A stretch of DNA of 64,000 nt, taken from NCBI GenBank assembly GCA_902806595.1, contig CADCXC010000035.1, positions 372,001 to 436,000 of the forward strand. The letters run 5' to 3'. Within the stretch, counting starts at the first letter, position 1. Each line of letters opens with the position of its first letter. Shown in pieces: positions 1 through 14,541 of this stretch. The notes below the pieces were generated by a model, which saw only the letters and a list, made by a program, of their open reading frames with translations, was not told where the DNA came from and made no database searches. The DNA comes from Pyrenopolyporus hunteri. Taxonomy: Eukaryota; Ascomycota; Sordariomycetes; Xylariales; Hypoxylaceae. A program made the translations under genes and the position numbers.

Positions 1-1963
1 CGCAGCGGGATCCAGATGGCCAGCTAGGTGGTTTACCTAACCACTTAGTCAAGCAAGAGGGTAGGTATGTATGGAGATGAGATAGGTAGACGGGTGGATG
101 GACATAGATAGACAGACAAGGACGACGAAGCGATCAACTTCGATACTTACCAGACATGTACGTAGTACGTAGCAATATAGGCGGGTACCTACCTGTCTGT
201 CCGTCTGCCTTCCTACCTAATCTAACAGAACTAGGCAAGCGATATGTAGATGGGTCCGCTCCCTACGGAATCGGCGGTATGGGATGGTGTATGAATCTAT
301 GAACCTACCCTGCCTATCTGATACCTTACCTAGCATGTATAAACAACAACGATACAGGTAGCCAGCGTGAACGGCCAGCGCATATTTCCTGCGTGTAATT
401 CACCACTCACCGCGGCAGTAAGTATCCGTAGACGGGGGGTGCCGACTTACCTACATATACCTACCTACCTATATAATACAATCGTACTTATTATTTATGT
501 ACGTAGAGATCCATACATGTGTCCGGACCGGGGTGCGTGTACCAGTGTACGTTAGCATGTAGGTACGCATGTACGGTTGGCTAAACCCCTTGGCGCCAGG
601 CGGTTGCCTGAAGCGGTAATTAGATTAAGCCCGGCGATCCGCGGTTGTGGTTGGGCGAAGCAGCGAATGAGGGAGCGGCGGGGGTTGGGTCGGGGCGCGA
701 CTTGGTTGGTTCGGCAACTAAAAAAGAAAAGAGAAAAGGAAGAAAAGAGAAAAATAGGAAAACAAACTAGGGTGGACGGATTTCCCACCAGCCAGCTAGC
801 GGCTCCTCGTGCGCTTGCGTGGTTGACGATGACTCACCGGCCGATCCACACTCGACGTAGGCGGGTAGCCATCGTTTCGCTCTCATTTTATCGTAAGTAT
901 TCTTTCACTGATTGATCGGTTCATACCCAGACCAGATTAGACCTGCCTCACATCAGCAAACAAGGGGAGGTGCGAAATCCTGATTCGGTACCTGATTCGT
1001 GTCGAATTTCAAACGTTTGGCCATCGTGCGACGGACGAACGGATGGAGAGAGAAAAAGGGGTGAAGAGGGAATCTCGTGGTTATCCTCTTTTGATCCACA
1101 ACTTCAGGAGTCTTGTCAGTAACTCAACGCGATCTCACACGAGAGATGTAAGACAAACAAACAAGCAAATTCGCACTCAACGGAGGAGCATCAAAATAGC
1201 TTTCCCGGCTCGAAGCTAATTTGAAATTTCATACTATCTGCGAGGGCTGTCTCTCCTCAAGGCTCTCTAGTAGACTGCTTTTTTCTCTCTTGTACTCGAA
1301 GCTTTCTGATACTCGATTGCGCAAAACCTTTTCAGGCCAGATAGGTAGAAATTATAATGTCTCTGTGCTTTTTCGTAGTAGCTACTAAAGTCGAAGGACA
1401 AACGGCGCCCGCATTTCGACGGGGTTGCCAGATATCGTTCGGCGCGTTCGCGGGTACGACTTGTCGTAGGAATCGGACAAATCAAGCAAAAGACATAAAA
1501 ATCTTCTAACATGATGCGGCCGGCTCGAGGTGTCGCATATACTGCTAAGTTCTTTTCCCCTTCGTCTCCCCTCGAGTCGCCCGTCTTGTTGCCGCTGACG
1601 CGGCTTGGGCTGCCAACTGCCTAGCCATTATTGCTCTTCAACCACTATGATTATCCCCTCCGAACACCAATTACAAAGAATAACGCACCTCCCTTGTCCA
1701 TTCGTACACAAGCAACTTACCCCCACCTACCAGCCCCGATATGCTGTGATCCTGGAAATGCATGCATTGTGAAGATAAAAGCTTTTCGCCCGGGCCTTGA
1801 TCATCGTCGGGGTTCGTCTATAGACTGTAGCTTCCAAATATGGATGTGGTATCAAGAACCTTCGAACCTTTCCCGTTCCGGAACAAATGAAATAGTTGAA
1901 TATTGTCACAAGGGTTTTGTTTGCCATGGATTGCGCGATGAGTTACGGCTCAGCGAGCAATTC
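1..1963. other. Intergenic, TAGG/CCTA microsatellite-rich, no supported gene
   Basis: No reading frame here looks like a conserved protein. The first 600 bases are dense in interrupted TAGG, TACC and GTAC tetranucleotide runs, for example near 60-75, 185-225 and 440-475. Bases 720-770 are a purine-rich A/G tract. The stretch lies downstream of the cyclin gene that ends at 1964 on the minus strand, so its right edge should contain that gene's 3' untranslated region. Confidence 0.6.
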
Positions 1964-4091
1964 CTAGTTCAGAATGCCTTCCCACATGCCCGGTCCACCG
2001 GGACCGCCAGCAGCGGGGTGGATCGCGGGGATAACGTATGACCGCACGCTGGACGAGCAGCAAACCCGTTTCCTTCCCCCATTTGACTGGACCGGAGTCT
2101 GCTGGTTCTCTAGATCTTCCGACACGATACCCCGGGTCGTTGTCTCGAAGTGCTCCTTCTCGTAATATTCATAGGTGCTCAGTATCTCCCGCACGTTCTC
2201 CTGGACCGAGTTATCGATCGATAACGGCCGGCTACGCTTCGCGCCGAGCTTAGTCGACGAACGAGGTTGGGGATTCGTGCGATGATGATAGCTGTGAAGC
2301 TCTTGCAGAGCGCGGGCCGCGCTCGCGGCATCGTCCAAATCATACCCCCGTGCCAGGGGAGTCTCCAGCGACATCTGCACCAAATCCTTACCCACCGGGC
2401 CGGTGTAGGATTCGGGCGAAGATGTGATGCAGTTTTCTTCGTAGTCTTCGGGAACCGAGGCGATGATAGGTCTCGAGCTGTACTTCTCACTGCACAGCTT
2501 CGCGTATCGGCATCGCGCCTGAACATCCAATTTGGTGGACGGCGCGCTGGCCAATGACGAAGCTGACGAGATAGAAGACGAGCGAGACGTCCTTGACGAA
2601 TCGGAGATCATCGACTCCGGCGAAGACGCGGTCGAAATATTAGCAAGCGAGGAACGGCGGGTAGAAACGTAGCTTGAAGGGGACGAGCCGATCGGTCCGG
2701 GCCATCTGTCCAAGTTTTGCGAAGCGCAGACGTTTGCAGCCTGAGCCATGGCGAAACCCATCGAGCCCTTGCCGCTGAGGAGACAAGTAGCAGCACTCGC
2801 GGCGGGAGTGCTAAACCCGATCGGTTGCGGAGTAAGGCGAGGAGTGGGAAGTAGACCTAGAGCCGGAGCGAGACGACCTGGGGTATGTACAGTGGCCGGT
2901 GTGGGCTCCATGACGAAGGGGATATTATACGTCTTAGGTGTAGACGGATCATCCGCGTAGCAGTTCGGCGGCTTATCCGCCTGGGTAAAGTTGGACGGCG
3001 GCGGAATCGGCGTGGTATCTCGGATCCGGGTAGCTGACGGGCTCAATGGGATGAGATCCTCGATGTTCTCTAGCTCAGGTTCGAGCTTGAGAATCAGATT
3101 CTTCCAGTCTTGGTTTTGCTGTTCCGAAAGCTGAGAGCAGGCCGACCCGGAAGACGGTGGTTGAGGCGGCGTGTACCGTAGAACTATCTCGGTCCACCGC
3201 TTAAAAACATCGTCCGTGATGTGTAGTTTCCATTTTACAGCAATTAGAAAAGCCATCTCGTTCTGATTAATTTCCTGCGTCGCGAGCCCAGAGATCTTAC
3301 TCCAGGCCCGTGCCGAGTAATTTCGGTCTTGCAGATACTTGGAAGCAAGGATCAAAGCAGCTAAAAACATTCGACGACCACACTGGAGAACCCGATTCGC
3401 GTGAAGGTCGTCGGGCTGCTCCATGGTAAAATCGTGCTTGGGAACATGAGGCTTAATCAGGATTAAGTAATACAACGCTACCTGCAAGGTAGAATAACTC
3501 GTGCGAGATCGGCGCAGAGTCTCCTGGATGAAAGTGCGCAGAGGTAGAACGGCTTTGTGGCCCAATTCTTGCCGGTGGAAAACGGAAGATAAAGGCCATA
3601 TCGCTTCTACTATCTGGGTCGACGAATCTAAAGTGGTTGTTGAGCTCGCGAACACGGGTAGGGATACATCGTTACTGCTTACCGACGAGACTATCGACAA
3701 AATTGACCTTGCGATCGCTTTGGCGAACCAGAGGCGGAGGGCATCCTGTCCTGGTCGTGGCGCTGCTGCTGGTGCGCCGGGGATTTTGCCGGAGTACCAG
3801 CGGAACCTCGGACGGTTGCCATTGTGCGGGCCAATAACTATTTGGTAATATCTGAGTAGACAGGACGTCAGACTGGGAAGGCATAGACCTCCGGATGTAA
3901 GAAAAAGAATCGCATTGCTCCGACGGGTCAGAGGCGCATGCGGAGACGGAGGAGTCGGAGGAGGACTGTGATGACGTTTCAGACCAAACGGAGGCCGAAG
4001 ACGACGAGGCGGAGGAGGCTATTGAGGAACTATAAGGTCCATTTTGGGAGGAATTGATGAAATCCAGCGAATCATGTTCGCTGCACCTCAT
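1964..4091 (-). CDS. Pho85-type (PCL/Clg1-like) cyclin, two exons
   Basis: Predicted 690-residue cyclin of the fungal Pho80/PCL group, which activates a Pho85-like kinase in cell-cycle or nutrient signalling. Exon 1 is 4091-3683 and exon 2 is 3627-1964. The 55-nt intron starts GTAAGC, has a CTCAAC branch-like site and ends TTTAG; this junction restores the frame exactly (split Asp codon 137). Residues 1-136 are serine-rich and low complexity. The cyclin box lies at about 160-277: it includes the LQVALYYLILIKPHVP helix, then FLAALILASKYLQDRNYSAR and NEMAFLIAVKWKLHI. The long C-terminal half is Ser/Thr/Pro-rich and probably disordered, as expected for phosphorylated, unstable cyclins. A Met codon at 3700 gives a shorter uninterrupted frame, but it would start inside the predicted intron. 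The strand-specific upstream DNA (about 4400-4530) is pyrimidine-rich, as fungal leaders often are. The family is fairly sure; the exact PCL subtype is not. Confidence 0.85.
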
Positions 4092-7000
4092 TTTGGTTAA
4101 GGGAGGAGAGGTTGAGATCTTCTATGAGATTAAAACCTCCAGTCGTCCGCGGAGCAGAGTCAACCGATTAGATCGTTATACCGAAAAACGGAGCGTGAAA
4201 TCTTATCGAGTTAGGAGCCTTCGCAACAGCGTATAATCAGCTATCGCAAAGCCGCCGAGAAGTCGAAAAAGAGAGCAGGTTCTAGACAAGGGTGCCTATA
4301 ACCAAGGTTTCACGAACGATCAAACCGGAGGACAGAGCAGGACGGACGACTGGAGTGGATGATATGGCTATCGCAAGCTGCATGGTGTGGTTATTTGTTT
4401 CTGCTAAGGAAACAAAGGGGAGGGGGACAGTGACAGCAGTCGCACCAGCTAGATCTGCATCGAGCTGGAGCTCCTACCGGACCGAGGGTGTCACAGGAAA
4501 AAGAGAAGGTGTCGAGGAGAAGGTATTATTATAAAACGGGTGCGAGTTGCGGGTTGTGGCGGTGCGATACGGCGCGGGTACGTATGTACGTGTAAGTCAA
4601 GTCAAAAATATAGGATTTGGACAAATTCGATGTCGGGGTCGGCGCGGTTCGAGTAAAGCGTGGTGACGTCGGATTGGTCGCGATTAGAAATAAGATAACT
4701 ATCGAAGCGCGCGTGAGGGATCGATTATGCAAGGTACAGGCTGCAACCACTGATCTGCTACCGGACGGAGTTGTGCATATGCGGCTGGTAGGTTCTAAAA
4801 CCGGGTGGAAGACAGGGCGACCCCGAAGTCTTTTAAAATGAAGTTATACCTGAGGCGAATAGGCGACGACGTTCAGGCTAAGAGGAGGGCCGTGAGGGTC
4901 GATGAGTCGCGTGTTCCAAGTCCCAAGGGTAGAAGAGAACCGAGTGAAGGCGAAAAGGTGACAGGGTGTATGTAGTTAGTAGTCTAGGTGGCCTTCGGGT
5001 ACCGATTCGATGACTCTTTGGCTGGTGTGAGGTGGCGAAGACAGTCCGATCATTACCGCTATGTGGGCTGTTCGTACAGGTGGTCTTTGCTGAACCTTTT
5101 CAGGGGGGTGGGTAGGTATTTGCGTATTTGCGTATCTGCTTAGGCTGCTGAGGGAGTAGGCAGGGTACCTACAGTGGGTGGTAGGTATAAGAAAAGGCCC
5201 CCCGGGCTCCGGGTATGGCTAAGCTGGGCTAAGCTGGCTTTAGGATCGAGGGTGGCTAAACGTTATGCCTCCCCCCCCGGTTTATCGTAGACGCCGAATA
5301 TAGACTGTATAAAATGGGACCCCCGAGTGACTCCCAACCTTGAACTAGCACGTTGCAAGGGAAAAATGACGGTCACACGCGTGGAAGCCTGGGAATGGAT
5401 CCAGATCCAGACGGGTAGTGGCGATTGACCAAAGAACAAAGGTTGAGGGGAGATCGACTTTTCTCTTGGAAAGTAGAATAAAAAAAGAATATCTGTACAA
5501 TTAGGTTATGGCGACGTGAGTCGAACAAGATGCAAACGGCGGTTTCTTCCTTTGAGTAATACCGGTGTGGCGCCTTTTAATCTAGAGAGAGGGAGGAATC
5601 ATAAGAGTAGAAGTATTAGAAGGAATTGTCGAAGGACTGTCAACTTGCATTGGAGCACGTATTTTGGTAAATTGGATCGTTTTGCTGTTTTTCTCTTTTT
5701 TTTTTCTTCTGTTCTTCTTGATGTTTTTCTTCTTCTTTTAGATTGCAAGAGTGCAAGTCAATGCCACTGCAAATCGAGTAGAGGAGAGAGAGGCGTTCAA
5801 AGAAGAGAGTGTGTGGCAGAGCACGTTTGAAGAGGGGAGTGAGGTGTAAGAGCAGAACGGTTCTGGGGGACGTCGAGGAACAAAGACAATAAAATGTAAA
5901 TAATAGAAGCTATGGGTTTTTCTGATATCGCTCTTTAACAGTACTCGAGCAGACTTTCAAGAAGTCGCCTGGAGGTCGTCTAGATCATCAAATCGAACAT
6001 TGCGGCGGCCTTGTTCGATAAAGAGAAAAGAGAAACGGGGGGAGGCAGCGGACGCTTGGGGCACCGACGAGTTTTGAATAACGAAACGAGAACCTTGAAA
6101 ACGAGTCCCATTCGGCAGCGCTGGGGGGGGATAGTAGGATACAGGATACATAGGATACAAGATACAGACAGGTACGTACGGATGTACATGATGTAGCCAT
6201 GTACACTTAACATGTACGGTTTACAAGTACAGCTACGGTCAAGGAGGATGGGGGGAAATTCATGAGCAATGAGATATGTCTCCGAATACACATCCTGCAG
6301 TGACGACCCCTGGCCACCACCTATATGGACAGCCAGCCAGAATAGGCAGTGAAATGGGTCTACGGTCGCCAGCTCGAGAATACTGAATGATGATTGAACA
6401 AAGGGGACTATTTGGAGTAATGAAGGAGCCCACTTACAGACGACATAGTGGGCATTTAGTTCACCCTCCCTTGTATGTATTATGTATAAGCACCTAAGCT
6501 AGAATAGGATTAGCTGCCTAATAGGCTCTGTCTCATTGGACTCTCATGTTCTAGCAGGTGGGGCAGAGACGGATGCATATACTATAGCTTAGGTACACGT
6601 TATATAGATACACCCACTTTGTCTATGGGTACAGCTCAACCCCTGTAAAGACTCACATATGAGTACTTAGGTACCTAAGTATATACGCGTGTCTGTCCAA
6701 TTAGCCCTATCAAAATACTTCACATATGTGCTCTTGTACCCAGGTACCTACCCATATAAGGTAATGGTATCTCCAAAAGGTTTAGCGGCTACTGCGTGAG
6801 TGGCTGCTAGGGTGCCAAGGGACAACGAAACTTGCAAGAACAACCTACTTTTTCTTCTGTTCGACGCCGGAATGATGGTAGGTTGCAAAGAGTCATCCAT
6901 CATTCCTCCCATTTTCTCGGTCTTTGAACCTTTACTCATTCCCCAGTCTCTCTCCATCCCCCTCTAATTTTTTTTCTTTCCCCTCCATATTCCCAATTAT

Positions 7001-7282
7001 TTCACACTCACTCCTACACAGAAGACCAAAAGACCAAGAGACCAAAAAACAAAATACCGAAATAGACAAATACACAAATAAATACACAAATACACAATCT
7101 ACAATACACACAACATTACACCACCACACACACACAGACATGTACATGTACACCCCTCTCCGGCCCCCCTCCTCCATCTAACCACCCTCGTCATTATTCC
7201 CCCTCCTACGCTATTATCCCCATCCATCCCCGTCTTGCAGCCTGCAGACCCGCCACCGTCAACAAATGACCAAACATCACCC

Positions 7283-7374
7283 ATGATGTTATCTCCTCAA
7301 TGGACGGCTACATATGTCAGGCCTGGTAACGGCATAAATCGACTGGACAGCTGGTTGCCTGCTCACCCGCTGCT
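7283..7374 (+). other. Possible short first exon with strong GTAAGT donor
   Basis: An ATG at 7283 opens about 31 codons of non-repetitive sequence that run into the consensus donor GTAAGT at 7375. The 300 bases before it are pyrimidine-rich, then CA-rich, which resembles a fungal promoter and leader. One continuation through an acceptor near 7426 would add about 28 codons and give a protein of roughly 59 residues, but no family is recognised. It could equally be a non-coding transcript or chance. Confidence 0.2.
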
Positions 7375-10077
7375 GTAAGTCATCCTTTATTCGCGGGAGG
7401 ATTATACCATAGTAGAGAGAATTTAGGCTTGCCTCTGTTATCCATGTTCCGCCGTACAATACGATACAATACACTACCTACGCCCTGTGCTACATGACGA
7501 CCGCTCTATGAAATCACAGCAATGAAAACAAAGGGTAAGGCTACGATGTTTGCTAAAGGACTTGAACCCATCGCCACCGAAAGGGCAGCGGCAGCGGCAA
7601 CGGCAACAACATTTCACTGGTGATCTCATTTGCTCGTGGTAATTTGGTGTAACGTCTAACCTTTGGGATAATGAAATCCCCTTTTGTCTTTTTTCCCCCT
7701 TTCCTTTCCCTCGTGTCCCCGGGAGGCCTAGCCGATATTGACGACCAAAGGGGGGGTTGGTGGGATTTGAGCAACTACATATTACCTACCTACTGATACT
7801 CTAGGCCGGACCTGGGCGCGTCCAGAGCCATGTCCTCGGATACTTCGACCCAGCCATAACACCGTCTTGCGTGATGTCTCTAATACCTTAGCTAAAGGCT
7901 GGGTTGTTACGAAGTCGTTCGTATTAAGAAATTTACTCCTAACAATTCATCTACTCTAGATACAGTTGGGGCTCACGTCCCCCTCCATATGGTTGATTTC
8001 CTCTTCCCGTACAAGAACATCTACAGCATGACTCTCGTCAGCCCAGAGCCGTCTTCGCCTCAGCCTTCTATGTACTTCCTAACACATCATTACCATCTTG
8101 GTCTCCATCTCGCACAGCCTTGTTGCCTTAGGTAGAATCGAGCGCCCGCATAGGGGGCTCGGGCCCTTCGATCTTGAGTCGAGAATGGAGTTTATTCACT
8201 GCCGTAAATCGGAGTATCGCGTCATCGATGCCTGCTACGGCCTCTACTATCAATACTTGTTTCGGATAGGAGTCATCCGTATGGATCCCGGTCTTTGCAA
8301 CTATGTGGCGGGCCACATTGCCCGAAGTATACATCGGCCCACCAACGAGCCAGGATCTTCTATCGGGCGCAGCTGAAGCAAGCCTCGCGTTGCCTAGAGA
8401 GACCACTGGGCCGTCGCAAAACAGAATCAACCATTCTCTTACCTACGACGACGAGGCCTCGTATGGAAGTGTAAGTTGGTTGACGTAACCTCGCTGATTA
8501 TACTGTTTGCCGATTTTGAAGAGGAAGGGCTGTCCGTATTTTCGAGGGATGGCGCACTTTTGCGGTCGTCAAATTTATATTAGATGAAAGGGACGAATCC
8601 CAATCGTCTATTCCCATCCCCGTGCAAACCTCGCCTGGCCAACTCAGATAACGTACCCGCGCGGTCCTCCCGCCGGCCTCTCCTTTGTCAGGACAACACC
8701 TATAGCGGACGCGAGACGCGCAACCAAACTTCATCTAATATTGTAGTTCTGTTATTTACATACATGTAGCTGTTTCTGTCCTGGGCTCGATATGTTAGCC
8801 CCTCATACTAGCACCTTCACGTCGCTGAGATCACTCTCCAATGAATGATGTGTGAGCAAAAAATCAGCAAGGCCCCCAAAAGCCTCCCTTCCCGTGATTA
8901 CCACCGTAGGTTCCGAAAGGCTATGTAGATGTACCCCATCTTCAATTATGTATATGTATGATAAGAAAAGAAGGCAAGATGATGTACCTACGTGAACTAA
9001 AAGGAGCAGTTCGGATATTGCCACAGGTGATACATTATGGAGGAATACCCAATGAAGCGAGATTACTACTGAAGCACTCCGGTGTAGCATAAGACATTGT
9101 TCTTGTATGTATATCAAACCAATACTAGATCACTTCTGCTTCTGTAGCAATTTCGCGTACAGCAGCAGATACAGAGAGGACACAGGCCGCCACTTCAAGC
9201 CCACGCAGTGTCTCACCAATAAAGGATTCTGAAGGGGTAGCAGGTATTTTGAGGGGGTCACTCGTACCACCACAGTCCATGGCTGATATCCCAGCGCGGA
9301 CTGTTGATCCGGAGTCAGGTCGTTTCCCACCATGCACGGCAACGTACTTTTAGGCTATCCTTCAGGCTCTAAGAGAGGTAGATGTATGGGCTTTCGCGAC
9401 CTGCGACGTCAAGTCAACAAGAATCGCTAGAAGGGCAGATTATACAGAATATCTGGCATTAATGACGACAGGCTGGTGGCCTTGCGTTGTTTAAGTTGGG
9501 GGGGTAACGAATGGGGGGGTATGATTGTCACCGCCTTCTGCGTATGAGCAGGGATGCGAGGCCATCACGAAACAAATCTCGTTCCCGCAGATTTAGCCCT
9601 CCGCAAAACCATAATCCTCGCCACACCATCCAAATTAGATAACTTAATGCTACCAGTCATAGGCCATAATCGCGATGACTCAACATCGAAGGCTACTTGG
9701 CTAAAACGTCGTCTCCCAATAATACACCCGTATCACGAACCAGACTTTTTAACGAGCCTACCCAAGAGGTAGCGATTCAGCGCGAGATCGGAGTCAGACA
9801 AACATCGTGTAGAAATTGTACGTCGCTCGACGTTAGACATGAAAAATTTCCATAGGTCACGCCGAGATACGATATCCAGAGAAAGGCTGGAAAGCGCCCA
9901 AAGAACATAAACCACCTGACGATGACTACCTAGGTAGGTACCTGACCCAGACGACAACCGTTGGGGATGATAGAGCGGCATCCTAAACGCTCACAAATCC
10001 GGGACTACCTGAGCTCACAGGACCAATATCCAAAGCGCTCCGGGGAGAGAAACAAGACCACAAAGAATAGCCGCCCA

Positions 10078-10097
10078 TATATTATTATTATTATTAT
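10078..10097. repeat. ATT trinucleotide microsatellite
   Basis: About six perfect ATT units in gene-free DNA. Confidence 0.9.
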
Positions 10098-13000
10098 CAA
10101 TCACTCCATGTACGATACTCCCCCAGGCCCGTAGCGGCAAACTTTTCTCCTTACGTACCACACACATACTACATCAAATAGAATATCATCAGAATCTGAT
10201 GATGGTCATATCGGCAAACTAGCCGCTCTAAATCCACTAATTACCGCGCGGATTCTAAGAAGCCGCTATAATATAACATGTTATACGTACCGATTGGAGG
10301 GCAGCGATGTTATTTCTGCTAACCATGTGTTCCGCTTTATCCCGATAATTACATCCGGGACTTCATTGGGTCCCCGGGCTCCATCGAGTCCGCTCCAGAT
10401 GTAGGTACGTGTTCGGCCACATGGGAGAGAAGGGGTTTCTAGAATTAGCCGTGAATTGTAGCGTCTATGCCACAGGGGATTGTTTGTAGTGAATTTCGTG
10501 TAGGTTAGGAATTCCGTATTTTCTCTCCTGTATGTATTAGGTAGCAAGGCGGAGGGGCTTTCATGTCGAAGTCCCGTCAGCTTTGCGACCGTATTCAGGT
10601 TATTCAAGAGCCAAGTCTCCAGCGTAACGACTCACAGAGCAAATCTTACACTTACCTCTGCGTCCCCGTTACGCCTATGTAAGTCTCATCACTCAGATAA
10701 GCAGTCTGCTTCGGGGTTGACCAGAATCTTTCGGCACAACGTAGTTCCTAGCCCGGGCATCGATACACGATCACATGCTGCTGCTTCAGTCTTACTCTCA
10801 GTCAGTCGTCCAGTCCGTCTGCCAGTCAGTTAGTCAGTCGGACATTATCTTACGCCAGATCGAAGGTTTCTCAGCTCAGCAAAGACACCCACCCATGCCC
10901 ATCTACATACGTCGTTAATACCAGTCATACAAACGCAGCACGGAGACTTCATTCGTGATGAGACATACTATGCGTACAAATCATCACGGCGCGTCGTGTT
11001 CATTCGGGATGAGGGCGTTGTCTAGCCCCGCCTCCTTAAGACGGCTTCCGACCTTGTGCCCTGGTTCGGCTGGTCGCTGTCCAATAGAAATCTATGGATA
11101 TTGCACTGCCCGCATCTACGGCCTCCAAGTCACGCTTTATGGAGGGGTTGATCTCTTTGACAATTCATACTATGGCGTATCTCGTGCAGTTTTACCATCC
11201 AAGATCTATACCCCCTACCTCAGCGTTAGGTGATTTCTAGCGCGGATTGTAGGCAGATCCGAGATGATTTCCCATACCTCGTCGCTAGCATACGCGAAAC
11301 TTCGGGCTGTGCTGGCGATAGCCACGCGTTACAAGCCTAGCAAAAAAGTGTCCATGCTACTAAGCTATGACAGGCACTTTCCACGGCTCGAACGGAGGCT
11401 CGGTTCATGAATAATGACGACGTCCCCAACTTATGGAGACCTTCCAGGCTTCCTTACCATAGTACGGCACGCTCGCGATCTCCGTCCGTCCCCATCCCCG
11501 CATTATTAAAATGCTTGCTTGCTTGACATGCAGGTATCCCAGACGAAAATAAACCATGTCTGTGAGCCGAGATCAACCACCAAGTACCTACTAAAGGTAG
11601 GTAGGTATATAGGTATGTATGCCATGTAATAGTACAACGGGAAGCACAGCCATTCCGCGGACCTGGGCGTTGCGCATTTGTGAGTTCGTGATCTCCAATT
11701 TCTCCTTGGCCGTTTCTCACCACGAGCCGTGGTTTTGAGGTTTACATTATAGGTAGGCAGACCTCGAGGCGAGAGACAGCTCAAATCACGGCGTCCTCGT
11801 CATTTCATGAGGCTTGGACCCCTACCGTTTTCCTTCAACTCCACCGGTGAACCAAAGACGAGTTTACTATGTAATTTACCAGGGTGGCGGCGGGGGAGGA
11901 GTGCAAGAAAGGGCGAACCAAGCTTCGGGAGTTACGGGGACCTCGAACGTTCTCAAAGACCGCCATCGCGCCGGCCATTGGCAACGCGTAAACCCCCCTA
12001 GGGTAGATTATTAAGTATGTATAGAGCTGGAAGAGACGCCGTCGGATGATTCACTTCCTACCTTAGTGGTACCTATCTGGATATGGTGCCGATCTGGATG
12101 AGGAATCGACGGAGTTTCGTTTTTTCGCCCTCATTCGAAAAGCCGAGGGCGTAGATACTTGCGCCCTGCGTACGCCTATCAACGCCCAGGCGTTGGTCAG
12201 CAGCATCACGTCCGTAGAGAACAGAACGCAAAAAGGGGAGTATGGCGCACGGCACATGATTTGAGATGTGGTCACTTCGGACTTTGGCTAACCTCTGATT
12301 TCTAACTATTTGCTATACACATATGCGTATCCAATATTATATACGAATTGCGTCGCGTAGCCGTAGGGGTGATGTAGGGAAAAGAAAGGTAGCTAATTAA
12401 ACTTGCAGTACAGCGCTTCGCGCAGGGCAAATCTGCCACCACCTGAGCAAGCGATACCTACTCTCCCCACCAACCACTCCACGTCTAACCTAGGGGTCTC
12501 TACGCGCCCGTACAATACAATACTCATCGGGAAAGCATCGGGACATGTATGCGATCTATCAGTTCTCCTAGACCTCTGCCGTCCAGCCTAGAATACGGCA
12601 ATCACACTGTTCTATTCTAGAAGCATCCCACAATCGAGGGTCCTGAAGGAGAGCCACATAAATGGTTATCTCGTCGCCGTGTCGCTGAACGAATCGCGGC
12701 TCACCGCCCGCACTCCGTACATAGGTACATAGTAAGCCTGTTATGCATGTGTACAATAGGGCACCTGGGTTTGCATGTCCGGATGTGTATTCAACTTAAG
12801 TCCGACATGGAAATGCCCGACGACGGCTACGCGGGTATTTTTACGAATGTGAGCTGCGCCAGGCAGCAGTGCAGCCTCCCCGTCAACATTGCTATATTGG
12901 GAGGTTCGGGATTGCCTAATAGATGACCATCGTCCAAATCAGGGGGATCTTGAATCGGTAGAGCCTTACACTAACGTTAGGTATGTCAATGTCTTCCGGC

Positions 13001-13964
13001 CCCCATACCTACTGTATGTACAAGATCAAAGCTGAAACATAATTTCTACGGTGAAAGGGAAAAAAGAAATCTATTCTAAACAGCCGAGGGAGGTTTCGTA
13101 AGCATCTCGGTGCGGTGATCTTCGACCCCGTCGTAAGCCGCGCGTGCCGCTAAGCAGAACCAGCGACTCAACCGGTCTAGCTACCTACGTACATAACTAA
13201 GAGAAATTGCTGTGGCTGTGGCGTGACGATAGTCACCATCCTATCGTGATGCTGGCTCCGAGTTGATCCTAAATTCGCTTTCCTCTGCTGATAACTTGCC
13301 ATTAGACGCATACATTCATACCTGACATTAGGTACACGGGCACCGACGTGAGTAACAATAATACGGCACGATTTCAGCCATGAACCGACCACATAGGTAC
13401 CTATTCGACGGCAAATGCAAAGCTGTCTCGCGAGGTGATCGTACGTTGGTCCGTTCTTCCGCATTATACAGACCTACAATGCACGAGCATGCCGAGAAAC
13501 TTATCGGCCTCTGCTGCCCTACCCAATTCTTGAGACGCCAGGTGGCTTCCATCTCATCACTGTGTGTACGTACGTACGCAGACGTACGTAGGTAGGTAGA
13601 CTACATAGTCCGGGCAACTAATCAAGCCCCCCTAAAATATCACCGGTGGGCGTAAGCGAGAACATCTCACACTCACAGCACACAGCACCAGCACACTACA
13701 TACATACATACCTACCTACATATATCACACATCACACATATATAGGCTATTGCATCTGCGGCCAAAAAAACCCCAGACCAGATCTTCGAGGCGTCTGCGG
13801 GCGATGCGCAATGTGCAACAACGAGCAGGGCACAGGACAACGAGGTCGGGTAAAATCCGTAAGCAGGAAAGCGGCAATAAAGACGCAGAAATCTTCAGCC
13901 CGGCTCGCCCCCCTAGCTCTGTTTCATTCGTGTGTTACTCTTTTCTAGTACACATAGTTAGGTA

Positions 13965-13997
13965 TAGGTAGGTAGGTAGGTAGATTACCTACCTATG
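13965..13997. repeat. TAGG/CCTA palindromic microsatellite
   Basis: A GGTA run is followed by GATTACC and then a CCTA run. The two halves are complementary and could fold as a hairpin. It is one of many such head-to-head TAGG/CCTA arrays in the window; others are near 9925-9945, 14935-14955, 15988-16008, 23997-24018, 58520-58545 and 60040-60058. Confidence 0.8.
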
Positions 13998-14521
13998 TAT
14001 TCTTTTTTTTTTTTTTCGGGCGCAACGCCTCCTCTTCTCCTCACCCCTCAGATTACCGAGAGAGGTCCGAGACAAATAAAAAAGAGAATTGTCAGCACTA
14101 CGGTACCTAGCCACGAAGGGGCGGTGGTAGGGAACCGGGGAACTGGGGACCGGGGACTAGGAATAGCAGGCCTTATGCGAGTCTAATACTATAATAAGGA
14201 AAGCCTCCGTGGTAGGTTAGGTAAGGTGAGGTGAGGTAAAGTATGGCGGATACCTAGGTAGATACGGGAGGAAGGTCGGAGAATTAAGGTGAGAGCGCAT
14301 AGGTATCGTGTGAATAGGAATGAGATGGCACATGAACACACACACATACACACTTGACACACTCGTGCACACACATAATCCCTACCTACACAGGATACAA
14401 AACCTCACTCCGCCGCTAGACCACATGATCGCGATGACATGCGGGGAAAGTCCTGCCATGCATCCCCGAGGCTCGCTCGCTCACCCGCGTGTCTGAGGCG
14501 GCGCATCGCAAAAGGTTCCTG

Positions 14522-14541
14522 CTCCTCCTCCTCCTCCTCCT
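14522..14541. repeat. CTC trinucleotide microsatellite
   Basis: A perfect run of CTC units is followed by imperfect CCTGCC/CCTACC units up to about 14580. It sits in gene-free DNA. Confidence 0.9.

Noticed and set aside
1964..3700. Uninterrupted 578-codon frame as the whole cyclin gene
   Set aside because: Its Met lies inside the predicted first intron. Splicing GTAAGC to TTTAG joins it in frame to a Ser-rich upstream exon starting at 4091.
8128..8430. Minus-strand 100-codon frame that reads partly like a protein
   Set aside because: No motif or splice context, and the DNA beyond the frame has stops in every frame. Overlapping plus-strand frames are equally long.
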